The position numbers and the translations under genes were made by a program. Under the pieces are notes generated by a model. The model ran no database searches, had not been told where the DNA came from, and saw only the letters and a program-made list of their open reading frames with translations. DNA of 64,000 nucleotides from Flavisphingomonas formosensis. Lineage in GTDB: Bacteria; Pseudomonadota; Alphaproteobacteria; Sphingomonadales; Sphingomonadaceae. Below are positions 15,606 through 24,281 of the stretch, one piece after another. The stretch covers positions 1-64,000 of the forward strand of contig NZ_WRPK01000018.1 in NCBI RefSeq assembly GCF_009755815.1, given 5' to 3'. Numbering within the stretch: position 1 is the first letter of the stretch; the number at the start of each line of letters is the position of its first letter.

Positions 15606-16173
15606 GAGGGGCTGGCCGGAGATCAGGCTGCTGCCGCTCCGCGCCGCAGTGGCGCTGGGCGCTTCGGGCCTCGGCCAGCCGCCCCGCCCCGAGCAGCTCT
15701 TCAAGGCCTATTGCATCGTATTGCCGATCGGGCTGCTGACATGGTGGGCGATCCCGCAGGTCACCTGGGTCATGAGTCCATCGATCGACGCCTGGGCGGT
15801 GCGCGCCGATCCCGGCCCGATCCATCGCGGCGACCTCGTTTCCTTCACCCTGTCGCATCCGCTCGCCGGCCCCAAGCCCGTCGCGGTCACCAAATATGCG
15901 CTGTGCATGCCCGGCGATCGGCTCGACATGATCGAGAAGCCGTCGATGCGACCCGGTGCCTGGGATGGCTGGTACTATTGCAACGGCCGCCTGCTGGGCG
16001 TGAGCAAGCCCGTCGGCCGCAACGGCCAGCGCCTCGATCATTACCGGCCGGCTTTTGTGCTGATCCCATCCCATTTTGTCTTCGTCGGCTCGCACCATCC
16101 GAACGGGTTCGACAGCCGCTATTACGGCCCGGTCGCGATCGATCGCCTGACGCGGATGGAGCGGGTGTTGTGA
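15577..16173 (+). CDS. S26-family (TraF-type) signal peptidase
   Basis: The 198-aa membrane serine peptidase has a strong AAGGAGGAGG site before ATG 15577. A membrane helix (about residues 47-62) precedes MSPSID (candidate nucleophile Ser67 or Ser69). RGDLVSF and KYALCMPGD (general base Lys106) follow, and the C-terminal GFDSRYYGPV box is typical of S26. Such enzymes mature pilin or other tra proteins. It should not be confused with the thioredoxin-like F TraF that follows it. Confidence 0.85.
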   Translation: MLRLAWNLGKRGWPEIRLLPLRAAVALGASGLGQPPRPEQLFKAYCIVLPIGLLTWWAIPQVTWVMSPSIDAWAVRADPGPIHRGDLVSFTLSHPLAGPKPVAVTKYALCMPGDRLDMIEKPSMRPGAWDGWYYCNGRLLGVSKPVGRNGQRLDHYRPAFVLIPSHFVFVGSHHPNGFDSRYYGPVAIDRLTRMERVL

Positions 16174-17063
16174 AGGCCGCGGCTCTCCTGCTCGCGGCGG
16201 CACTCTCGCTGCCGGTGCCGGCTTTAGCGCAGGTCCGGGCCGAAGGCCTGAAGCAGGGCTATTGGTGGTACGCGCCCAAACCGTCGCCCTCCGAGCAGAA
16301 GCCTGCGGAGAAAGACGCGCTTGTGAAGCCGGTCATCCCGCCCATGGCGGAACTCGCGACCTGGACCCCGCCCAGGATCCGCAAGCTGATCGAGCAGCAG
16401 CGCGACTATGCGGCCACCGTGCTCACGGTTGACGCCGTCGCCGATTTCTGGCGGCTCGAGGATTTCGCGCGGCGCAAGGCCCGAGCCTTTGCCGGGCTCA
16501 CCCAACTCGCCATGCTGCAGCATCCCGAGCTCAATTCGAAGTCGGCCAATCCGATGGTCGGGGACGCGCGCGACCAGCTGCTCGCCTACAAGGACGATAC
16601 GCGGCGCCAGTATCTGCGCGCCCATGCTGGCGAGTTTGCTCTGGTCATGTTCCGTCGCTCCACATGCGGTTATTGCCGCGTGCAATGGCCGATCGTCCAG
16701 CGCTTCCAGGAGGAGATGGGCTGGCACGTGACGCTGATGGATCTCGATCGCCGTCCGGAACTCGGGGCACGGTTCGGCGTCGAGGTCACGCCGACGACCA
16801 TGCTCATTCGGCGCAACAGTCAGCAGCGGATGATCATCGCCAGCGGCGTCGAAGCCTATCCCAGTCTCGCGCAGATGGCATACCAGGCGGTGCGCCTCCT
16901 CAGCGGCGACATTCGGCCCGAGCAGTTCATGACCGGTGCCGGCGAGGAAGGCGGCTTCTTCGACGCACTGGGGCTGGGTCCGGTTGCGGCAAGCGATCCG
17001 CGCGCGGCCGCGGAACAGATGCTCGGCGGCGATTTCGTCGACGCGCGGGCGCCGCGGCCATGA
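16170..17063 (+). CDS. traF: TraF, thioredoxin-like pilus assembly protein
   Basis: The 297-aa periplasmic protein starts at GTG 16170 with a cleavable signal (LLAAALSLPVPALAQ) and then GYWWYAPKP, a TraF hallmark. The C-terminal half is thioredoxin-like with STCGYCR (C166, C169). F TraF usually lacks a CxxC, so this one may be redox-active. It overlaps genes on both sides and belongs to the pilus assembly group with TraH and TraW. Confidence 0.86.
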   Translation: MKAAALLLAAALSLPVPALAQVRAEGLKQGYWWYAPKPSPSEQKPAEKDALVKPVIPPMAELATWTPPRIRKLIEQQRDYAATVLTVDAVADFWRLEDFARRKARAFAGLTQLAMLQHPELNSKSANPMVGDARDQLLAYKDDTRRQYLRAHAGEFALVMFRRSTCGYCRVQWPIVQRFQEEMGWHVTLMDLDRRPELGARFGVEVTPTTMLIRRNSQQRMIIASGVEAYPSLAQMAYQAVRLLSGDIRPEQFMTGAGEEGGFFDALGLGPVAASDPRAAAEQMLGGDFVDARAPRP

Positions 17064-17659
17064 GAGGGCAGCGCATATTCCTCCTCGGGATGCCGGGAAT
17101 CGTTGTTGGCGGCATGACGGCGGACACGGCGCACGCTCAGCCGGTGTCGCGGGACGCGGCGCGCCGGGCTGCGATCCATGCCGTGGCCGATCCTGCGGCG
17201 ATGCGGGCCTGGCTCGCGCGCGTCCCGCTGACCCGCGACTTTCCGCCTGACTTCGGTGCAACGCTCAAGGGCAATGCGCCCGCCTTCGTCGTCGAGATGA
17301 CGACGTCCACGGGCTGTGCGCCGTGCGCGGACCTCTGGACCAAGCTGCAGACGATGCGCCCGCAATATGGCATCGACGTGAAGATCCTGTCGCGCGACGA
17401 GGCCCTGGTTCGATCCGGACGATTGGGGTTGCCATGGGTTGGTCATCCCGTCGCCTGGGTCCGCGCCACGAACGATCCCGATCGCGTTATCCCGGTTGCG
17501 ATCGGAACCGACCATAGCGTCAACCTCGCGCGCAATATCTATCTCGCATTCAAGATGATGACGGGCGTGCGACCAGATGTGGGCGTGCGCGCCATGGCCA
17601 AGTTCACCGGCATTGTCGGCATCGCCGCATCGGCCTCGACCGATCCGAGAAGGAATTGA
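17060..17659 (+). CDS. Thioredoxin-like periplasmic protein of the tra operon
   Basis: The 199-aa protein has a possible signal peptide (LLGMPGIVVGGMTADTAHAQ) and a thioredoxin-like core with TGCAPCADLW (C86, C89), followed by LPWVGHPVAWV. It is the fourth disulfide-type or thioredoxin-fold protein in the operon, after DsbC, TrbC and TraF. It may reduce or shuffle disulfides in TraN, TraU or TraH. The ATG at 17060 overlaps the traF stop. Confidence 0.72.
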   Translation: MRGQRIFLLGMPGIVVGGMTADTAHAQPVSRDAARRAAIHAVADPAAMRAWLARVPLTRDFPPDFGATLKGNAPAFVVEMTTSTGCAPCADLWTKLQTMRPQYGIDVKILSRDEALVRSGRLGLPWVGHPVAWVRATNDPDRVIPVAIGTDHSVNLARNIYLAFKMMTGVRPDVGVRAMAKFTGIVGIAASASTDPRRN

Positions 17660-17711
17660 GCATGGCGGGCTCATTCCTCTCGTCCCACGCTCCAACCCGA
17701 GGACATCCGCC

Positions 17712-19133
17712 ATGTCTCGTTTCTTGTCGCGCCTGAGTGTTTCGTTGGTCGCCATAGTGACCGCTTGCGGGACGACCGCACCCGCGCATGCCCAGAGCTG
17801 GGCGGAGAGCTGGTTCGACAATGTCACCTACACGAGCCCCGGGAGCTTCGAGGATCAGACGCGCGGCTATCTGACCGCCGGCGGCATGTCGGGCCGCATC
17901 GACGTGCACAATGATTATCTCATGTCGCTGAGCCTGCCCAAGGTGAAGGCCGGCTGTGGCGGGATCGACATGTTCTTAGGGGGCATGTCGTTCCTTGATC
18001 CCGACTATCTCGTGCAGAAGCTCGAAAGCATCCTGCAGGCGGCGCCTGCAGTCGCCTTCCAATATCTTCTCGAAACCCTCGATGAAAAAATGGGCAACAT
18101 AATCAGCAAGATGGAGGCAGCGACCAACTTTCTGAACTCGATACAGGTCAATGACTGCCGCTTGGCAAACAGGATGGTCCAGATCGCCAAGGGCGACGAC
18201 AATATGTCGGGGATCATCGAGGAAATGACGGGGTACCGCTCGGTCAAACAGGGCTTTGCCAAGAGCTATCAGCAGAGCCGAGAAAAGATCCAGGCGAACA
18301 ACAACAATCCGACCGAGGATCTGAAGGACGCACTGGAGAACTGCCCGGCCGAGGTAACCGATATCTTCCGGACAGGGTCGTTGCTTGCCCATGCCGCCTC
18401 GCGCGTCGGCGCAGGCGATTGGGCCGAGGTGATGCGGGCTCGTGTTGGCGATGTCTACATGCGCTGGGACCCGAACGACAAGGTGCCGCTCTTCTCGGCG
18501 ATCCCGGCCTGCCCCCGCCAGGACACGGAGTCGCCCGATGATTTCCTGAGCGGCCGCGTCCAGCGCCGCGCTCTCAACATCCCCGCGACCGCTGACGATT
18601 GTTCGAACGATGGGGGCAAGGGTGCGCTTGAGCTGGCGCGGACGCGGATGGAATCGATTGCAACCAAGATCCGCACGCGCGCGGCGCTGAGCGCTGAGGA
18701 GCGGCAATTCGTCGCCAATGTCCGCACCCTGCCGGTCTATCGGATGCTCGAATGGGGCGTGCGTCAGGGCGTTTCCGGATCGGTCATCAGCGATACCGAC
18801 GAGCTGGTAGCGCTGACGCTTGCCTACCAGATGCTCAACGATCTGACGCGCTCGATCGACTTCGCCATCGGCAATGCGGAACGGGGGGCAACCGCGGCGG
18901 GCGCCGCCGACGCCGCGAACACCAACATCTGCCAGACGCGGATCCTGACCAAGGGAATCGAGCAGCTGCGCGATCTGCGCGAAGAGGTGCTGCGCCAACG
19001 CGCGCAGATGCGGCAGTCATATCTTGCAGCGCTCGGCTCCGCCAATCTTTCGGCCAACTATGCCGGCCTCATGCGCCAGCGCGATCGCGACGCGCGCGAT
19101 GCGCAGGGCGCGGCTGCCGCACGGGGGCAGTGA
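17712..19133 (+). CDS. traH: TraH, pilus assembly protein
   Basis: The 473-aa exported protein has a signal peptide and the TraH start SWFDNVTYTSPGSFEDQTRG, then GYLTAGGMSGR. Length is close to F TraH (458 aa). Several cysteines and C-terminal helices (LREEVLRQRAQMRQSYLAAL) fit the family. TraH works in the outer-membrane pilus assembly complex with TraF and TraW. The ATG at 17712 follows a 52-bp gap, the only real gap in this part of the operon. Confidence 0.9.
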   Translation: MSRFLSRLSVSLVAIVTACGTTAPAHAQSWAESWFDNVTYTSPGSFEDQTRGYLTAGGMSGRIDVHNDYLMSLSLPKVKAGCGGIDMFLGGMSFLDPDYLVQKLESILQAAPAVAFQYLLETLDEKMGNIISKMEAATNFLNSIQVNDCRLANRMVQIAKGDDNMSGIIEEMTGYRSVKQGFAKSYQQSREKIQANNNNPTEDLKDALENCPAEVTDIFRTGSLLAHAASRVGAGDWAEVMRARVGDVYMRWDPNDKVPLFSAIPACPRQDTESPDDFLSGRVQRRALNIPATADDCSNDGGKGALELARTRMESIATKIRTRAALSAEERQFVANVRTLPVYRMLEWGVRQGVSGSVISDTDELVALTLAYQMLNDLTRSIDFAIGNAERGATAAGAADAANTNICQTRILTKGIEQLRDLREEVLRQRAQMRQSYLAALGSANLSANYAGLMRQRDRDARDAQGAAAARGQ

Positions 19134-19134
19134 G

Positions 19135-22100
19135 ATGCTGCTTCGCCGTTTAGCGCGCTTGGCGCCCCTCGCGGCTGTGCTTGGCGCCGCCTCGCCCGCT
19201 TATGCGATCGACAGCAGCTTCTACACCTATGACGGCTTCGCCGAGACGGTCGATGCGTTTCGCCTGGTCGCGATGATCTTTGCCAATCCGCGCTACGAGA
19301 CACTGGTCGTGGTGATCGCGACCGCCGGCATTGCCCTCGGCGCGTTGCTCGCGAGCGTGCGCGGCCAGGGCATGGGTCTCGTCGCCTTCGGCTTCCAGAT
19401 GCTCGTCGGGCTCGGCCTTTTAGTCGGCATGATCGCGACGACCGGGACCGTTCACGTCTATGACAAGGTGCGCAACGCGTATCAGCCGGTGGGCGACGTG
19501 CCTAACCTGCTCGTCCTGGTCGCGGGTACGACCAATCTTGTCGAGCGCGCGCTCGTCGAGACGATCGACGACAACACGCTCGATCCGACGGCCAAGATCG
19601 AGTTTGGAGCCGGTGGCCACAGCTTCGACCTTTTCTTCAACGCCGTCTCCCCCCGCGGCCCCATGACCGACAGCTTTCTCGACGCCACGATCAAGGATTA
19701 TGTGCGGCAATGCTATCCCGTGGCTCGGGTGTCCGCGGCTTATGGTGTAGACGATGACCGGCTGTTCCGGACCGCCACCGATCTACCCGCCGCCTTTGCC
19801 GCCATGGCGGGGCCGGCGACTTTCTCTACCGTCTACGCCGCCGCCGACAAGGGTGGCACGACGGTAAGCTGCGACGAGGCTTGGGACCACATCTCGACCC
19901 GATTGTCCGATCCCAATCTGTTCGATGACTATAGCCGTCAGGTATGTGAGCGCTCCGGCTTTGACGTTGGCAAGCCAGACCAGCTCAGCCGCTGCAGAAG
20001 CCAGCTAGGCGACATGGGCGACATGATGATGGGGACGCCGCTTTCCCTGCAGGCCTTCTTCACGAACGTGCTGCTGGGAAACAGCGTCGGCGACGTGCTC
20101 TTCGAGGACAGCCCCGCCTCGGCCGCGCGTGTGATGGCGAACCGAGCCGCGATTTCCAATGGTCTTGCCACCATGTCGGTCGCCAATGAGTGGATGCCGA
20201 CGATCCGTGCCGTTGTGTTCGGGATCATGTTGTTCATGATCCCCGTCGCGCTGCTGTTCATCCTGACTCCGATCAACTTGCGGGTCGCCAGCTTCGCGCT
20301 CGGGCTGTTCGTGTTCGTGGCGCTATGGGGCGTGATCGATGCGGGCATATACCAGTTGACCCTCGGCCGGGCGATGGACGCTCTGGCCGAAATGCGCTCA
20401 AATGCGGTGGCAACCAACGCTTGGCTTCTTGCACCGTCGTCCGCCCAGAAGGCGCTAGCCGTCTTCGGCAGTTTCCGAACGGCGGCGGCAGGTCTCGCCG
20501 GTGCCTTCGTCTTCACGGTCTTTCGCTTCTCGGGCAACGTCTTCACTTCCTTCACGAGCGGCGCCCTTGGTGCCCAAGGCCAGGCGAGCGCCGCGGCGGC
20601 ACCCCTTGCCACTGGCGAAGGCTTTGCGTCCGCGCTCGAAGCGCAGGCCTCGGCGCGCGGCACCATGGCGCGCCGCGCAGCCTCGTCCAACTTTGGCGAT
20701 TTTGGCGAGCGGTCGACCTTCGGCGCGAACAGAAGCTTTGGCGCAGCCGGTACATTGATGAGCCAACGCGGCAGCGGCGTGCCAGGCGTGCCGGCGTTCG
20801 GCATGGGCGGCATCGATGCTGAGCGGGAATTGGGGAGCTTGGCCCCGGCTCTCGTTAAGGGTGATCTATCGAACCCCTCAGTTCAACAAGCTGTGCGCGC
20901 CAATGCCACGACCGCGGCTATCCACCAATTCGCTGAGAAGGACGCGCTGCGATCGCTGGGGAACCGTTACTTCGGTGATGGCCAGGTGGGAGAGCGCGCC
21001 TTTGCCATCTTCGCGCAAAACATGGTGCAGTGGCGCGCCTTCGGTGACCAGCGCGCCTATGACATGATGCTGCAGGGCGCTATCCGGCATTTCCAGCGCA
21101 ACGGCTATGGCGACGACGATGCGCAGCTCAAGGCCGCGAGCGTGATCGGAGAAGCCTCGGCGGATCCCACCTTCGCCAAGCTCACGGCAAATGCCTTCGA
21201 TCAGGAAGCGATGCTCAGGAACGACCTGACCGCAGCGCAGGTCCAGGTCGGTGCGATGGAAGGTCGTCGCGACTATGCCGGCGATCGCGTGGCCGAGACA
21301 GAGCGCGGCAATGTCGCGACCGAGCAGGCGCGTCGGACCGGTGGTAATGAGGGTCAGCGCAATGCGGCTGAGATGCTCGGGCTTCCGGTCGACGAGACCA
21401 ACCGTCGCATCTCCTTCATCAACGCGCTTTCAGGCGAAGCGCGTGCCTCCGCCATCTCCCAACTCTCCCGCGCAACTGGCCGCAACGAGGCTCAGGTCAT
21501 GCATGCACTCGAGAGCTATAATGCCGCAGTGCAGGTTGGCACCGCCGATGGCTCCGTGGCTGAGGCTGCCCGCGAGGGCACGAGCGTCTACGGCCGCACA
21601 CGCGAGGCCGCAGGTTACGACTTCGCGGAACGCTCAGGCAAGCTCGATGCGCAGCGCGAGATTGGCCATGAAGCCACTAGAAGCGCGGCGCGGATCGGCG
21701 AGCAGCGGCGGCAATCGGAAAATTTCGGGTTCGCCGTAGGTGCGGCCGCAGCCGGTGTTTCCACGCGCGAAGCCGCTCGGCTCGACAGTTTCATCCAAGC
21801 CCTGTCGCGGACGGCCGGAAATCAGGTGGACATGGCAGAGGGCGGCGACGGTGGCATCGCGGATCGGGCGCGCAATGAGCGGCTGACGCGGATCGTGGAA
21901 AATGAGCGGCTCACACGCGCGCAACGCCTATTGAAAGACGCCGGCGTCGAGATGACCAAGCGCCAGATCGCCATGGACCAGAATGGCGATTTCAGCCTCA
22001 ATCTCACGCCGGAGACAGCGGCGCAGATGTGGCGGGCTGGCCTGATCAACCAGAGCCAACTGGGCGCGGTCGCGAACGGTGGCACGGCGCGGTTCAGCTT

Positions 22101-22869
22101 CGCGCATAATGACCTCCTCGTCTCGAGCAGCACGGCGTTCCAGCAATCGGCCCGAAGCGACACCAGCACGCGGTTCGAGGCTGGCAAGCAGGCCGGGCCT
22201 GATACCATCGAGCACTTCCTCGGCGGCGGTGGCGAGGGTCTGGCTGCAATGGCGAACTGGCTCAAGGGCGGCTTCGAGATGGACCGGAGCGGCAATTGGC
22301 GGCTGAAGCCCCAAGTGGCCGATACACTTCAGCGGGACGTTCAGGCCGTCATGGTGCAGACGGGTTGGTCACGAAGCATAGCCCGTCGCGCTGAGGACTC
22401 GACGTCCATGGGCACCGACGTAAGTGCGTCCGTGTCCGCGAACGCGCAACAAGCTTCGGGCAATGCTGGCGGCAAGGGCGAAGGGAGATCAGTAAGCGGC
22501 GGAGCCGGTGGCTCTTTAGGATTCACAAGCACGGATAGGGGCACGACCTCTGAAAATGCCGGCGCTACCTTAGACATTGTAAACTACGAGGTTCGGACGG
22601 CAATCTCAAATGCCGAGCGTGCCGCAGCGGGGTCACGCAATCCCGAGCAAGCGTTTAGTAAGAGCCTTTCAGAGCAAATACTTGGACGGGACGGCTTGAG
22701 AAACCGCTATTTGGAGGACGCGGACGCGGGCAGAGGCACAGCGGATGTAACGGGCCCGCTGACTTCACTTGAGCAATCGTCGATCCTGAGCAGTGGCTCG
22801 TTTACGACTGATGTCCGCGGTAGTCCTTCCGATGGCGACCCAACGTTCAATGAGCGCCGTGACAAATGA
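19135..22869 (+). CDS. traG: TraG, mating-pair stabilisation and entry exclusion protein
   Basis: The 1244-aa inner-membrane protein begins one base after the traH stop. The N-terminal third has a signal-like helix and several membrane spans (around residues 43-100 and 355-510: TLVVVIATAGIALGALL, FGIMLFMIPVALLFILTPIN). The remainder is a long hydrophilic, helix- and Gly/Ala-rich periplasmic or cytoplasmic region. F TraG is 938 aa, so this one is longer, mostly at the C-terminus. It stabilises mating pairs and, in F, interacts with TraN and TraS. It ends two bases before the converging minus-strand gene. Confidence 0.88.
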   Translation: MLLRRLARLAPLAAVLGAASPAYAIDSSFYTYDGFAETVDAFRLVAMIFANPRYETLVVVIATAGIALGALLASVRGQGMGLVAFGFQMLVGLGLLVGMIATTGTVHVYDKVRNAYQPVGDVPNLLVLVAGTTNLVERALVETIDDNTLDPTAKIEFGAGGHSFDLFFNAVSPRGPMTDSFLDATIKDYVRQCYPVARVSAAYGVDDDRLFRTATDLPAAFAAMAGPATFSTVYAAADKGGTTVSCDEAWDHISTRLSDPNLFDDYSRQVCERSGFDVGKPDQLSRCRSQLGDMGDMMMGTPLSLQAFFTNVLLGNSVGDVLFEDSPASAARVMANRAAISNGLATMSVANEWMPTIRAVVFGIMLFMIPVALLFILTPINLRVASFALGLFVFVALWGVIDAGIYQLTLGRAMDALAEMRSNAVATNAWLLAPSSAQKALAVFGSFRTAAAGLAGAFVFTVFRFSGNVFTSFTSGALGAQGQASAAAAPLATGEGFASALEAQASARGTMARRAASSNFGDFGERSTFGANRSFGAAGTLMSQRGSGVPGVPAFGMGGIDAERELGSLAPALVKGDLSNPSVQQAVRANATTAAIHQFAEKDALRSLGNRYFGDGQVGERAFAIFAQNMVQWRAFGDQRAYDMMLQGAIRHFQRNGYGDDDAQLKAASVIGEASADPTFAKLTANAFDQEAMLRNDLTAAQVQVGAMEGRRDYAGDRVAETERGNVATEQARRTGGNEGQRNAAEMLGLPVDETNRRISFINALSGEARASAISQLSRATGRNEAQVMHALESYNAAVQVGTADGSVAEAAREGTSVYGRTREAAGYDFAERSGKLDAQREIGHEATRSAARIGEQRRQSENFGFAVGAAAAGVSTREAARLDSFIQALSRTAGNQVDMAEGGDGGIADRARNERLTRIVENERLTRAQRLLKDAGVEMTKRQIAMDQNGDFSLNLTPETAAQMWRAGLINQSQLGAVANGGTARFSFAHNDLLVSSSTAFQQSARSDTSTRFEAGKQAGPDTIEHFLGGGGEGLAAMANWLKGGFEMDRSGNWRLKPQVADTLQRDVQAVMVQTGWSRSIARRAEDSTSMGTDVSASVSANAQQASGNAGGKGEGRSVSGGAGGSLGFTSTDRGTTSENAGATLDIVNYEVRTAISNAERAAAGSRNPEQAFSKSLSEQILGRDGLRNRYLEDADAGRGTADVTGPLTSLEQSSILSSGSFTTDVRGSPSDGDPTFNERRDK

Positions 22870-22871
22870 GA

Positions 22872-23294
22872 CTATTTGATGTCGTCCAAGTAGCGCCAGT
22901 GCGAAGGCGACCGTGGATCAAGAGGGTCGGCAATGGGATCGCGAAAACCTCCGACGGATCGCTTCGAAAACTGTTGTTCGTCGGCAGGCGGTTCCCACTC
23001 CAAACCCCTATAATCCATCCATGCGTGGATGAAGCCGACGCCCAAGACCATCAAGGCAGTCAGCGGATAGAAAAGGACATTGAGGTAACCCGCGAGCGCC
23101 GTCGTATAGAAATTATCGACGATCGGGCTCCAATAAGAGCCGATTTTGCCGGTCCAATAGAGGGCTGCTCCCGCCCACCAAAGCTTCGCATACCAAGGGC
23201 GCCAGAGCCACTGGGAAGCGCGCGGACGTTCCGTCTTGCCGGTGATGTTGACGTCGTCACGAGGAAGAGCCATTTCCTCGGCTTCCGTGTTCAT
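22872..23294 (-). CDS. Small membrane protein, unrecognised
   Basis: The 140-aa reading uses the ATG at 23294, because AAAGGAG sits at proper spacing to it and too close to the ATG at 23300. A polar N-terminus is followed by WLWRPWYAKLWWAGAALYW, a loop, and a second helix (YPLTALMVLGVGFIHAWMDY). The C-terminus is acidic and proline-rich. Family not recognised. It converges on traG with a two-base gap. Its place beside a conjugation operon suggests exclusion or plasmid maintenance, without direct evidence. Confidence 0.6.
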   Translation of the reverse strand: MNTEAEEMALPRDDVNITGKTERPRASQWLWRPWYAKLWWAGAALYWTGKIGSYWSPIVDNFYTTALAGYLNVLFYPLTALMVLGVGFIHAWMDYRGLEWEPPADEQQFSKRSVGGFRDPIADPLDPRSPSHWRYLDDIK

Positions 23295-23448
23295 CGCCAT
23301 CTCCTTTCATGGTCGATCCATATCATGACGCCGCTAAAATGTGAATTTCATGCGCCCCCACTATGGAGGTGTTCACCTGGTCGCCGCAGACGAAAGCCGG
23401 CTCCGCTCTGCCCTCCTCTATCCTCCTTCCCCTAAGCGAAATTAGTTG

Positions 23449-23907
23449 ATGCCCAGCTGCCTGATCCTCGGGGACAGCATTGCTCTTGGGATTGCCGCGG
23501 CATTGAGCGCGCTGCATCCGCCCGGCTGCGACGTTCGGGCGAGGACCGGCGCATCGGCAGGAGCCATTGCCGCCATGGTGCCACGTGAGGCGTATAAGTG
23601 GGTGCTGGTCTCCGCCGGCTCGAACGATGCGATGAACTCTCTCATCGATAACCAGCTGCAGCAACTTCGCGCTGCTATTCGGTCGAAGCACGTGATGTGG
23701 ATTTATCCGAGGGCTGTCCGCGCGGCGTGGGCGGTCTGTCGTATCGCCCAAACTAAGGGTGACGGGGCCCTAGGGCTGAATGCCCTAGACTCTCAGGACG
23801 GCGTTCATCCAAGCAACTATCGCAGGGCCGTCGCGATGATCTTCGCTCGCCAGCGCGTTGGTATTCGGAGCGATGGCACCAGCATCGCTTGGGCTGTTCA
23901 AGATTAA
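23449..23907 (+). CDS. SGNH/GDSL-type hydrolase
   Basis: The 152-aa product has SGNH blocks in order: LILGDSIALG (nucleophile Ser near residue 9), SAGSNDA (the Asn block) and DGVHPSNY (Asp-His pair). It is short for the family but complete in motifs. No signal peptide was seen. Substrate unknown: esters or acetylated glycans are typical. It may trim the cell wall or capsule for the transfer apparatus, an inference from position only. An upstream TTG at 23446 is also possible. Confidence 0.7.
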   Translation: MPSCLILGDSIALGIAAALSALHPPGCDVRARTGASAGAIAAMVPREAYKWVLVSAGSNDAMNSLIDNQLQQLRAAIRSKHVMWIYPRAVRAAWAVCRIAQTKGDGALGLNALDSQDGVHPSNYRRAVAMIFARQRVGIRSDGTSIAWAVQD

Positions 23908-24281
23908 AGGCTTGGGAATCAGGGCATAGTCGGCCGACGAAGCCTCAACAGTGCCCGACTGATCCAGTTTAGGGCGTAGAAGCGCGGTAGTGGCAGAGTC
24001 ACGCGCTGGTACACCGCACTTGTGCGCGAGCGGGCATACCAGCGAGATGCTGCGCCCGGACGCGGCTCAGCGCCGTTGGTGGCCAAGTCCGCGCAGCGTC
24101 CAAACCGCTCTGAGGGCTGCTCGCTCCACCAGAGCAGTATTAGACCAGTGTCTAACCCTAAAGGGTTGCCCAGATCGCCGCCATTCAGGACGGTAGTTTC
24201 CCGCTTTCACACCGAGAAGGTTGCCGTTTGCTGCCGACGTCCGAATTCCAACGCCCGGCAACCTCTCGTTGCGATCTGTTT
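23908..24281. other. 374-bp gap between tra block and catabolic block
   Basis: No convincing gene was found on either strand. Short ORFs here are Arg/Ser-rich and lack ribosome-binding sites. There is a small CCCTAAAGGG inverted repeat near 24160. Base composition shifts around here from the GC-rich tra operon to the more A/T-containing catabolic block, so it may be an old junction. Confidence 0.5.
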
